14,032 nt of DNA from CAYNTS01 sp964400495. Its GTDB lineage: Bacteria > Fidelibacterota > Marinisomatia > SCGC-AAA003-L08 > D37C17. Shown piece after piece: positions 1 to 6,792 of the stretch (position 1 is the stretch's first letter; every line of letters starts with the position of its first letter). Location: contig CAYNTS010000056.1 in assembly GCA_964400495.1 (NCBI GenBank), positions 1 to 14,032 of the forward strand, given 5' to 3'. The position numbers and the translations under genes are program-made. The notes below the pieces were generated by a model. That model was not told where the DNA came from, made no database searches, and was given only the letters and a program-made list of their open reading frames with translations.

Positions 1-3000
1 CCACCAGATTTTGAAAATAACGGATCGGTAACAATTGCTGTCTCAATAAATAATGAAATTGTTGGAAGTGAAACTGATATAGTTGTTGGTTTTGTAAATG
101 ATGAGGTTAGAGGTGTCCAAACAGCTTTATTATTTCCCCCTACAGAAACATGGGTTTTTAATCTAATGTTATTCAGTAATGAAGTTAGTGGTGAGACAGT
201 TACATTCAAATACTATAATAGCACACTTGATCACGTTTTTTGTGTTGATGAAACTCTAGAATTTGTTTCTGATATGACAATAGGTAATGCTTTAGACCCA
301 TTTATGATAGAGATTTCATTAGAAGAAATTTATGGGTGTATGGACCCTGAAGCGAATAATTATAATCCACAAGCAAATATTGATGATGGATCGTGTGAAT
401 ATCCAGCACCTGATTTATTTCAGTTTAATCAATCAACTTTAATTGCATTTTACTTTTTTGAAGAAATATTTATTGATTCAACTACCATTGAAACACAGGA
501 TTGGGTAGGTGCATATAAGGGCGATTTATGTGTAGGTGCTCGTCGGATTAGTGCATGCGGAGATGGAGCATGTGATATACCTATTATGGGTGATGATGGC
601 GAGGAATATTCTGCTGGATATATGACAACAGGGGAATATCCAACTTTCAAAATTTATGATGCTTCTGAAAACGAATATTTAGATGCCTATCCATCTGAAG
701 AAGTTCCGTGGCAATCATTATCATCTCCTATAATTGATTTTTTAACAACTGTTCCTGTTGGTACTCCCGATTGTTCAGGTGTTTTAGATGGAAATGCAGT
801 TGTTGATGATTGTGATATTTGCATTTGTGGAGATGAGATAAATGAAAATTGTGTTGAACAAGACTTAAATGCGGATATGGACTGTACCGGCGAGTGTTTT
901 GGTGATGCTCAGCTCGACGATTGTGGCGTTTGCTCAGGTGATAATTCAACATGTACTGGTTGTATGGAAATTGACGCATGTAACTATGATGAGTTTGCAA
1001 CACTCCCAAGTGATTGTGAATACCCTGAAACTGGATTCAATTGTGAAGGGGAATGTATAATTGGTGAGGATTGTAATGGTGTTTGTGGTGGTTCTGCAGA
1101 GATTGATGACTGTGGAGTCTGCGAGGGTGAAAATGCCGACCAAGACTGTGCTGGCGAATGTTTTGGTAGCAATATTTGTGGGTGTTCGGATGAGTTAGCT
1201 TGTAACTTTGATTCAGAAGTTACATTTGATGATGGCTCTTGTTTTTATGAAGGGTGTGATGAAACCCAATATTATCAAGTAAATATAGAAGAAACAGGGC
1301 AGTCTCAATTGACTATCTTTGAAAATACAATTACATCGCTTGATATTTTTGATGAAATTGGAATATTTGATTTATCAGGTGTTACAGAAACAAATGAAGA
1401 TTGCGATGAATCTCATAACGGTGAAGTTTTAGTTGGAGCTGGGTTATGGACAGGAACTCAACTCGAAATTGTCTCTACAGGTTCTGTAGATATGTGTGAA
1501 TTTTCTGGTCCACAATTGGCAGGATATATTGATGGACATCCTTTAGTTGCGAGAGTATATGATATAAGTGAAGACATAGAATACGAAACCTCTCTCACTT
1601 TTTCAACTGGGTCAGGTACGTTTGGAGAGTTATTGATTGCTGTTTCTGAAATAACATTAATTAATACAGAACTTGAGCATTTTGATGTTACCATTAATGA
1701 AACAGGGATGTCATCACTTATAATCTTAGAGGATTCTATTTCAATTCTTGAACAGGGGGATGAAATTGCATTATTTGATACAAATGGAATTGTTGAAACA
1801 GACAGTACCGGGCAAAATGTTCAATATGGTGAAGTAATTGTTGGAGCAGGATATTGGATAGGTTCACAACTTCCAATTGTTGCAATCGGTTCAGTTGATA
1901 TGACCGAATTTAATGGCCCTGCATTGGCTGGGTATATTGATGGCAACCCAATAAAAGCTAGAATTTGGGATGCATCCGAAAATGAAGAATTCGAAGTTAC
2001 ATTGACCTTTTCTGCTGGAAATGGGTTATATGGAGAAGCATTAACTGCAGTGTCAGGCATGGAAATTATTCCACAATATAATATTGTAATTAATGAGTTC
2101 TTTTTCAGACCAACTTCAGGAACTTCAGTTCCTGATTATGTAGAATTATTAAATTTGGGGAATGAATCGGTTGATTTAACAGGGTGGCAACTTGATGGTG
2201 AGATAATTTCATCTGGTACAATTGAACCTAATAGTTTCTTTTTATTAGCAGGTGAAGATCCATTTTTTAATGTAGATGGTGAAGGAATGTTAGCAGGTGA
2301 CAACATCCCTAATAGTGCAATGGTAGATTTTAATCTATCAACAAGTTCAGATGAAATTGAATTAACAACACCTGATGGTTCATTAATGGACATTGTTTCT
2401 TATAATGTAGATTTTGAATGGCCAGTTGGGAATAGCTTTAGGGGACATGCAGTAGAACTTACAAATCCATGGGAAGATAACAATATTGCTTCAAATTGGG
2501 AAAGTGCACCAGAAACATTAGAAAGTTGGTTGCTATTTGATGAGGATGGTGAAATCCTAAACTATGGTACTCCAAGTGAAGAAAATAGTGTATTTATTCC
2601 ACCAATTGATGATTGTTCAGGGGTACCAAATGGGTCTGCTTTTATTGATGATTGTGGAGTTTGTATTTGTGGTGATGAAGTCAATGAAAGCTGTCTAAAT
2701 CAAGAAGCAAATGCAGACTTGGACTGTACCGGCGAATGTTTTGGTGATGCTTTTGTAGATGATTGTGGAGTATGTGATGGAAACAATGCAGACATGGATT
2801 GTGCAGGCGAATGTTTTGGAAGTGCACAATTAACAATATTCTGTAGTGATAATGATGGTGATGGACTGGGTCAACCCGGGACTGAAACAGAATTTTGTGA
2901 TGCAAATGTTGGCGAAAATTGGGTAGAAGATTGTTCGGACCAAGATGATGGCTGTGAATCTAATTATTATGATTGTGCTGGAATTTGCGATGGTTTATCT

Positions 3001-4137
3001 CAAGAGGATAATTGTGATGTTTGTGATGATGACCCCTCCAATGATTGTGTTCAAGATTGTAATGGCGAGTGGGGTGGTGATGCTCAGCTCGACGATTGTG
3101 GAGTTTGTGATGGAAATAATGCCGATGATTTAGGGTGTGGCTGTTTTGAACCTGCTCCCCAGTTTTACTATGAAGATTCAGATGGAGATGGATTAGGATT
3201 TGGTGAAGGAGTTGAGTACTGTGCTAATGTTGCCCCAGAAGATTGGGTAACAAATTCTGATGATGAACATCCTAATTGTACATCAAATGTTGTTGACTGT
3301 GAAGGCGTATGTGATGGCATATCGTATGAAGACAACTGTGGCTATTGTGATGACAATTCATCAAATGATTGCATACAAGATTGTTCAGGTGAATGGGGTG
3401 GTACTAATATTTGTGGTTGTGCTGATGAATATGCTGATAACTTTAATGATGAAGCAACATTTGATGATGGTTCGTGTGAATATACCCAACCCGAAAATTT
3501 TAACTATAACTCATCAACACAAATGGCATTTTACTATTTTATGGAAGTTTTTGATATCCATGGTGAATTAATACAACCAAATGATTGGGTTGGTGCATTT
3601 AGAAATGGTGTTTGCGTTGGTTCACGACGATGGGATACAACTGTTTGTAATGGTGGTGTTTGTGATATTCCAGTTTTGGGTAATGATGGTTCGGAGGAAA
3701 CTATTGGATATATGCTAACTGGAGAGTTCCCCACTTTCCAAATTTATGATTCTTCAGAGGAAGAATATTACTTTGCTACACCTTCTTCCATAGTACCATG
3801 GCAACAACTTGAAAATCCTGTAATCGATGAACTAATTGCAGAAAGTATTTTAGGAAATGATCCAGAAGTTCCATCCGATATTTATTTGGGACAAAGTTAT
3901 CCAAATCCATTTAACCCTGTTACAAGTATTGATTTTGGGCTAAATGTTAATGGACAAATTAAAATATCTGTGTTTGATTTAACGGGTCGTGAAGTTGGGA
4001 CACTTGAACAAGGATATTTTTCTCAGGGTGAATATACAACTCAGTGGGATGCAGGTGAATTGACGAGTGGGATTTATCTCATAAAACTATTTTCACAAAA
4101 TCAGGTACATACACGGAAAGTAGTGTTGATTAAATAA
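1..4137 (+). CDS. Giant Cys-rich multidomain surface protein with C-terminal PNPFNP sorting domain (5' partial)
   Basis: The frame is open from base 1, so this is the last 1378 residues of a longer protein; the ATG at 166 (residue 56) lies inside a domain and is not the start. Domains, numbering from base 1: beta-rich module 1-109; GCxD...DDGSCEY motif 112-134; module 138-254; Cys-rich block 257-416; two tandem modules 424-552 and 560-688; lamin-tail-like domain about 691-866 (INEFFF, YVELLNLG, DLTGWQLDG); second Cys-rich block 870-1161 with two DxDxDG sites; module 1165-1282; C-terminal domain 1291-1378 with SYPNPFNP, VFDLTGREV, GIYLIKL and a basic end (RKVVLIK). That tail resembles type IX secretion type A sorting domains, so export and surface attachment or release are likely. 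The composition is strongly acidic and Cys-rich. The biological role (adhesin, matrix protein, enzyme-free scaffold) is unknown and I see no catalytic domain. It is separated from the next gene by 72 bp. Confidence 0.9.
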   Translation, partial: PPDFENNGSVTIAVSINNEIVGSETDIVVGFVNDEVRGVQTALLFPPTETWVFNLMLFSNEVSGETVTFKYYNSTLDHVFCVDETLEFVSDMTIGNALDPFMIEISLEEIYGCMDPEANNYNPQANIDDGSCEYPAPDLFQFNQSTLIAFYFFEEIFIDSTTIETQDWVGAYKGDLCVGARRISACGDGACDIPIMGDDGEEYSAGYMTTGEYPTFKIYDASENEYLDAYPSEEVPWQSLSSPIIDFLTTVPVGTPDCSGVLDGNAVVDDCDICICGDEINENCVEQDLNADMDCTGECFGDAQLDDCGVCSGDNSTCTGCMEIDACNYDEFATLPSDCEYPETGFNCEGECIIGEDCNGVCGGSAEIDDCGVCEGENADQDCAGECFGSNICGCSDELACNFDSEVTFDDGSCFYEGCDETQYYQVNIEETGQSQLTIFENTITSLDIFDEIGIFDLSGVTETNEDCDESHNGEVLVGAGLWTGTQLEIVSTGSVDMCEFSGPQLAGYIDGHPLVARVYDISEDIEYETSLTFSTGSGTFGELLIAVSEITLINTELEHFDVTINETGMSSLIILEDSISILEQGDEIALFDTNGIVETDSTGQNVQYGEVIVGAGYWIGSQLPIVAIGSVDMTEFNGPALAGYIDGNPIKARIWDASENEEFEVTLTFSAGNGLYGEALTAVSGMEIIPQYNIVINEFFFRPTSGTSVPDYVELLNLGNESVDLTGWQLDGEIISSGTIEPNSFFLLAGEDPFFNVDGEGMLAGDNIPNSAMVDFNLSTSSDEIELTTPDGSLMDIVSYNVDFEWPVGNSFRGHAVELTNPWEDNNIASNWESAPETLESWLLFDEDGEILNYGTPSEENSVFIPPIDDCSGVPNGSAFIDDCGVCICGDEVNESCLNQEANADLDCTGECFGDAFVDDCGVCDGNNADMDCAGECFGSAQLTIFCSDNDGDGLGQPGTETEFCDANVGENWVEDCSDQDDGCESNYYDCAGICDGLSQEDNCDVCDDDPSNDCVQDCNGEWGGDAQLDDCGVCDGNNADDLGCGCFEPAPQFYYEDSDGDGLGFGEGVEYCANVAPEDWVTNSDDEHPNCTSNVVDCEGVCDGISYEDNCGYCDDNSSNDCIQDCSGEWGGTNICGCADEYADNFNDEATFDDGSCEYTQPENFNYNSSTQMAFYYFMEVFDIHGELIQPNDWVGAFRNGVCVGSRRWDTTVCNGGVCDIPVLGNDGSEETIGYMLTGEFPTFQIYDSSEEEYYFATPSSIVPWQQLENPVIDELIAESILGNDPEVPSDIYLGQSYPNPFNPVTSIDFGLNVNGQIKISVFDLTGREVGTLEQGYFSQGEYTTQWDAGELTSGIYLIKLFSQNQVHTRKVVLIK
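334..762 (+). repeat. Composite module, N-proximal copy (GCxD/DDGSCEY motif plus DWVGA domain)
   Basis: This in-frame protein repeat within the giant surface protein starts with a short Cys motif (GCMD...NNYN...DDGSCEY, 334-402). A ~117-residue domain follows (412-762), marked by QDWVGAYKGDLCVGAR, CDIPIMGDDG, TGEYPTFKIYD and VPWQ. The same two parts recur in the same order at 3415-3846. I know no formal family name for the domain; the pairing shows it was duplicated as a unit. Confidence 0.8.
769..1248 (+). repeat. Cys-rich block 1 of the surface protein
   Basis: This block holds three copies of a DDCxxC unit (DDCDIC at 805-822, then two DDCGVC) interleaved with DCxGECFG and GECIIGEDCNGVCGG segments. 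Two further GCxx-type motifs lie at 958-1023 and 1180-1248; the second ends in DDGSCFY. Evenly spaced Cys and Asp suggest disulfide-stabilised and perhaps calcium-dependent small repeats in a secreted protein. The opening ~55 residues (DCSGV to DDCGVC) are closely repeated at the start of block 2. Confidence 0.8.
900..926 (+). repeat. 27-bp exact direct DNA repeat, copy 1
   Basis: Bases 900-926 are identical to 3075-3101. The stretch encodes GDAQLDDCG and carries the unusual codons GCT CAG CTC GAC, richer in C than nearby sequence. It lies next to another near-identical pair (879-909 against 2721-2751, one mismatch in 31). Confidence 0.85.
1270..2064 (+). repeat. Tandem pair of VNIEETG/VTINETG modules in the surface protein
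   Basis: Two adjacent ~129-residue copies lie at 1270-1656 and 1678-2064. Shared landmarks are [VN/VT]I[E/N]ETG, DEI[G/A][I/L]FD, GEV[L/I]VGAG.W.G.QL.IV, GSVDM.EF.GP.LAGYIDG, AR[V/I][Y/W]D.SE and LTFS.G.G. The first copy carries extra Cys residues (NEDCDE, DMCEF) that the second lacks. They look like a relatively recent tandem duplication and share a D-x-[VI]-[GA]-x-[FY] pattern with the other modules of this protein. Confidence 0.8.
2071..2598 (+). other. Lamin-tail-like (LTD) domain region of the surface protein
   Basis: Residues about 691-866 of the giant protein show the LTD pattern: IVINEFFF, DYVELLNLGNESVDLTGWQL, a turn with IEPNSFFLLAG, then DEIELTTPDGSLMDIVSY and GHAVELTNPWEDNN. In bacteria LTDs are common in large secreted proteins and nucleases, where they are thought to be immunoglobulin-like binding modules. 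No nuclease or other enzyme domain is next to it here, so a structural or ligand-binding role is the likelier reading. Confidence 0.7.
2608..3483 (+). repeat. Cys-rich block 2 with two DxDxDG putative calcium sites
   Basis: This block has five DDC/DNC-type repeats (DDCGVC three times, DNCDVC, DNCGYC) plus GECFG and GEWGG linkers. Two acidic loops, SDNDGDGLG (DNDGDG at 2848-2865) and EDSDGDGLG (DSDGDG at 3175-3192), fit calcium-binding DxDxDG loops as in thrombospondin type 3-like repeats. Each is followed by a Cys and a WV(E/T) segment, so the second half of the block is itself an internal duplication. The block ends with a GCAD...DDGSCEY motif (3415-3483) that also opens the next composite module. 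Confidence 0.8.
3075..3101 (+). repeat. 27-bp exact direct DNA repeat, copy 2
   Basis: Identical to 900-926, in the same frame, inside the second Cys-rich block. Nucleotide identity including synonymous sites suggests recent duplication or gene conversion between blocks rather than protein-level constraint alone. Confidence 0.85.
3415..3846 (+). repeat. Composite module, C-proximal copy
   Basis: This is the second copy of the unit at 334-762. It has a GCAD...DDGSCEY motif followed by a ~118-residue domain (3493-3846) with NDWVGAFRNGVCVGSR, CDIPVLGNDG, TGEFPTFQIYD and VPWQ. It directly precedes the sorting domain, so the visible part of the protein is bracketed by two copies of one unit. Confidence 0.8.
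3871..4134 (+). other. C-terminal sorting domain (type IX secretion type A-like)
   Basis: Residues 1291-1378 of the surface protein read YLGQSYPNPFNPVTSIDFGL, then IKISVFDLTGREV, a W-D-A-G-E-L turn, SGIYLIKL and a basic RKVVLIK terminus. This order of PNPFNP, beta strand with F-D-x-x-G, S-G-x-Y and a short basic tail is the usual pattern of T9SS type A / FlgD-Ig-like C-terminal domains in the FCB group. No secretion genes are visible in the window, so use of a T9SS is inferred. Confidence 0.85.
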
Positions 4138-4209
4138 ATAGAATTTTTGTTAGTTTTTTTATTCAATCATTTAGAATAATTTTTACTAAATATGCTGTAA
4201 TTTACCCCT
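4138..4209 (+). promoter_or_regulatory. Short intergenic leader of the ABC transporter genes, weak promoter candidate
   Basis: This is 72 bp of very AT-rich DNA between the surface-protein stop and the ABC ATPase start. TTGTTA (4147-4152) and TAGAAT (4172-4177) resemble sigma70 boxes, but they are 19 bp apart, so the match is weak. I see no hairpin for a terminator of the upstream gene. Either a promoter is here or the ABC genes are read through from upstream. Confidence 0.2.
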
Positions 4210-5202
4210 ATGTCTATAGAAGTAAAACAACTCACAAAATATTTTAAATCATTTAAACGAGAAGCTGGACTAAAGGGTGCACTCCGTTCATTTTTTAATC
4301 GAGAATATGAGAATTTCTATGCTCTAAAAGATGTCGACTTGCATGTTGACAAGGGTGAAATTCTTGGCATATTAGGTGAAAATGGTGCTGGTAAAACAAC
4401 TCTAATAAAGTTAATGGTTGGTTTATTACACCCTTCATCTGGGATGGTGGATATTAATGGGTTCACCCCTTGGGAGCGTAAGAATGATTTTCTCAAAATA
4501 ATATCCATTGTTATGGGACAAAAAAATCAACTATGGTGGGATATCCCTGCTTCTGAATCATTTCTACTCAACCAACGAATTTATGAAATTGATGAAAAAC
4601 AATTTCATAAGATGCGTGATGAACTTGTAGAATTATTAGATGTAAAAGAAAAGTTAAATGTTCAAGTTAGGCGTTTATCATTGGGTGAACGTATGAAAAT
4701 GGAAATTATTGCATCACTTCTTCACAATCCCAGTATCGTACTTTTTGATGAACCAACTATTGGGTTAGATGTGATTTCACAATCTAAGATTAGAGAATTT
4801 GTGAAATACTACAATGAGCAATACAAAACCACATTTTTACTTACAAGTCACTACATGAATGATATTGAAGCAATGTGTAAACGGGTATTTGTAATTCACA
4901 AGGGATCTGGTCTGTATGATGGCAATTTTGAAACCTTAATTAACAAAGTGAAACCCCCACGAAAACTCATGTTTGAATTTAGTAATAATATTGATTTATC
5001 TGAGTTAAATAGTTTAAAAAATACATTTGAATTTTACATTCAAGACCGAATTTTAACTGCAGAATCAACAGATGAAACACTAAATTCATTAATGGCTTCG
5101 CTGTTCAAATTAGATACCCCAATTTCATTCAGTATTGAAGATTTGCCCGTTGAAGACTCTATGAAATCTTTCTTTGAAGATCCTGAACATTATTTAAAGT
5201 GA
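4210..5202 (+). CDS. ABC exporter ATP-binding protein (COG4586-type)
   Basis: This 330-aa cytoplasmic nucleotide-binding subunit energises an ABC-2-type transporter formed with the next two proteins. All core motifs are intact: Walker A GENGAGKTT (about 56-64), Q-loop VMGQKNQLWWD (101-111), signature LSLGE (156-160), Walker B IVLFDEPTIGLD (176-187) and H-loop histidine 214 (TSHYMND). About 100 residues follow the core, longer than minimal ABC ATPases and typical of COG4586/DrrA-like exporters. The N-terminal insert before Walker A (about residues 10-36, SFKREAGLKGALRSFFNR) is also characteristic of this family. The ATG at 4210 is chosen because MSIEVKQLTKYF is the normal family N-terminus; no Shine-Dalgarno is evident. 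The stop overlaps the next start by 4 nt. The substrate is unknown; many relatives are listed as multidrug exporters on weak grounds. Confidence 0.93.
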   Translation: MSIEVKQLTKYFKSFKREAGLKGALRSFFNREYENFYALKDVDLHVDKGEILGILGENGAGKTTLIKLMVGLLHPSSGMVDINGFTPWERKNDFLKIISIVMGQKNQLWWDIPASESFLLNQRIYEIDEKQFHKMRDELVELLDVKEKLNVQVRRLSLGERMKMEIIASLLHNPSIVLFDEPTIGLDVISQSKIREFVKYYNEQYKTTFLLTSHYMNDIEAMCKRVFVIHKGSGLYDGNFETLINKVKPPRKLMFEFSNNIDLSELNSLKNTFEFYIQDRILTAESTDETLNSLMASLFKLDTPISFSIEDLPVEDSMKSFFEDPEHYLK

Positions 5203-6011
5203 TACCCCCCTCAATACGTAAATATTTTTATGTCATTAAAATGACATGGATTCAAGCACTAGAATATAAAGCTAATACTGTAGTTGGAACTTTTGCAATA
5301 TTTTCTGGCTTGGCAATTGAGTTTCTCATTTGGAAGCAAATTTTTGAAACCCAAGGATTGGACGAGATTAATGGGTTCACATTTGCAGGACTCATAACTT
5401 ATATATTCCTCTCTATGATTGTGGGCCAGTTAAAATCATCTTGGGCAACATCCATAGAAATGATTGATGCTATTAGAACTGGTGAACTTAATAAATATTT
5501 AATTCGACCTATTTCATTTTTCACATATCATTTTATGATTTTTGTCGGGTATAATTCATTATTATACATTTCATATTCATTGCTTCTCATTGTTTTTCCT
5601 TTCTTATTTCCAGGATATGCATTTTTAACATTTCTTCACATATTTGGGTTTATAGTAGCATTATTAATTTCGGTTTACTTATCATATACAATGTACTATG
5701 TAATGGTTTGTTTTGCTTTTTGGTTTGGTGAGGTAAGGTCACTTGTTGTTACGTATAATCTTGCCAATATTGTTTTAGCTGGACAGGTAATTCCGATTCA
5801 CTTGTTTCCAGAAACTATGAGACGAGTTATTGAATTAACCCCCATTCGATATTTAATTGATTTCCCTGTAAGTATTGCAACTGGACGACTACCTACTGAT
5901 GAATGGGGATTACATATGATTATTGCAATATTTTGGTGTGTAGTTATGACGTTAATTGGTCAAATAGTTTATCGATTTGGAATAAAAGTATATGGAGGAT
6001 ATGGTGCGTAG
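5199..6011 (+). CDS. ABC-2 type permease, first subunit (COG4587-like)
   Basis: This 270-aa integral membrane protein has about six hydrophobic segments and few charged residues outside the N-terminus and loops. It carries the family motif GELNKYLIRP (residues 95-104), mirrored in the next gene, and a late LTPIRYLIDFP motif typical of ABC-2 permeases. It likely forms the translocation pore as a heterodimer with the following permease. The start is a GTG at 5199, overlapping the ATPase stop (GTGA, 4 nt) and implying translational coupling. An in-frame ATG at 5241 (residue 15) is an alternative, but the RKYFYVIKMTWIQALEYKAN region is the usual family N-terminus, so the longer form is preferred. 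Confidence 0.9.
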   Translation: MIPPSIRKYFYVIKMTWIQALEYKANTVVGTFAIFSGLAIEFLIWKQIFETQGLDEINGFTFAGLITYIFLSMIVGQLKSSWATSIEMIDAIRTGELNKYLIRPISFFTYHFMIFVGYNSLLYISYSLLLIVFPFLFPGYAFLTFLHIFGFIVALLISVYLSYTMYYVMVCFAFWFGEVRSLVVTYNLANIVLAGQVIPIHLFPETMRRVIELTPIRYLIDFPVSIATGRLPTDEWGLHMIIAIFWCVVMTLIGQIVYRFGIKVYGGYGA

Positions 6012-6792
6012 ATATTTTTCATTGTGGCAATCCTTTTTCAATAATAGTTTAACTCGAGATATGGAGTTTAAAGCCAACTTTTTGGCAGGAGTAATGGTTG
6101 ACTCTGTGTTTTATGGAATCCATTATTTTTTCTTCTCAGTTATTTATTCCTACGTAGATGCTTTGGGAGATTTTACTCGAGAAGATGTAATAATATTTCT
6201 GATTGTTACATTTTTATCAGATACAGTTTATATGCTCTTTTTCTCAGGGAATTTATTTAACTTAAACCGATTAGCTGTTAAAGGTGAGTTGGATTTTTAC
6301 TTGCTCAAACCAGTGCATTCACAATTTCTTGTTTCTATGAGATATGTGAAATCGCATGCCTTTGTTTCCTTGATTATTTTAGCTGCAATTTTGATAAAAT
6401 TGGTTAGTCAATATTCTGTTGAAATTCCGTTTGTTAATTGGATATATTTTATATTTTCGTTTAGTATGGGTGCATTATTATGGTATTCAGTTGATTTTAT
6501 AATTGCATGTTCAACCTTTTGGTTTAGGAATTTTAGCGTAGGGGGATGGTTAAGTCATGAAGTCTTAAAGTTTTCAACTCGACCTGACTCAATTTATTCT
6601 GGATTTTTGCGAAAAACATTATTTACCCTAGTTCCAATGGCTCTTATTTCATCAGTACCAACACGATTTTTAATTTATGGATTAGATATGAAGTACTTTG
6701 TCGTTCAATTTGGTGTAATTATTGCTTTTTTTGGTCTATCTATAATTGTATGGAAACGCGGAATTAAACGCTACGAGTCTGCTTCGAGTTAA
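5992..6792 (+). CDS. ABC-2 type permease, second subunit (COG3694 / ABC2_membrane_6-like)
   Basis: This membrane protein of up to 266 aa has about six hydrophobic segments. It carries GELDFYLLKP (98-107), the counterpart of the motif in the preceding permease, and ends with a TM helix and a basic tail (WKRGIKRYE). COG4586-COG4587-COG3694 is a recurrent exporter gene order, so these three genes probably make one complex. The start is ambiguous: ATG 5992 overlaps the previous gene by 20 nt, ATG 6001 is possible, and GTG 6004 (MRRYFSLW) sits 5 nt after GGAGG (5994-5998), the only good Shine-Dalgarno-like site seen here. The stop TAA shares bases with the stop of the opposing gene. Confidence 0.9.
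   Translation: MEDMVRRYFSLWQSFFNNSLTRDMEFKANFLAGVMVDSVFYGIHYFFFSVIYSYVDALGDFTREDVIIFLIVTFLSDTVYMLFFSGNLFNLNRLAVKGELDFYLLKPVHSQFLVSMRYVKSHAFVSLIILAAILIKLVSQYSVEIPFVNWIYFIFSFSMGALLWYSVDFIIACSTFWFRNFSVGGWLSHEVLKFSTRPDSIYSGFLRKTLFTLVPMALISSVPTRFLIYGLDMKYFVVQFGVIIAFFGLSIIVWKRGIKRYESASS

Noticed and set aside
166..168. ATG as the start of the surface protein
   Set aside because: The same frame is open to base 1 and residues before it (FVNDEVRGVQTALLFPP) belong to the same module, so the gene is truncated by the window edge.
728..1009. 93-aa minus-strand open frame and other antisense frames within the surface protein
   Set aside because: They lie wholly inside the strongly supported plus-strand gene, read His/Asn-rich low-complexity from its Cys/Asp codons, and have no domain or start signal.
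769..3483. Regularly recurring GATGATTGTGG-like DNA words resembling a repeat array
   Set aside because: Spacing follows the protein repeat, the frame is always preserved and the units diverge at synonymous sites, so it is coding repetition and not a CRISPR array.
3260..3571. 103-aa plus-strand frame overlapping the surface protein
   Set aside because: It is an out-of-frame reading of Asp/Cys-rich repeats giving Met/Val/Ile-rich nonsense; the main frame has clear domains.
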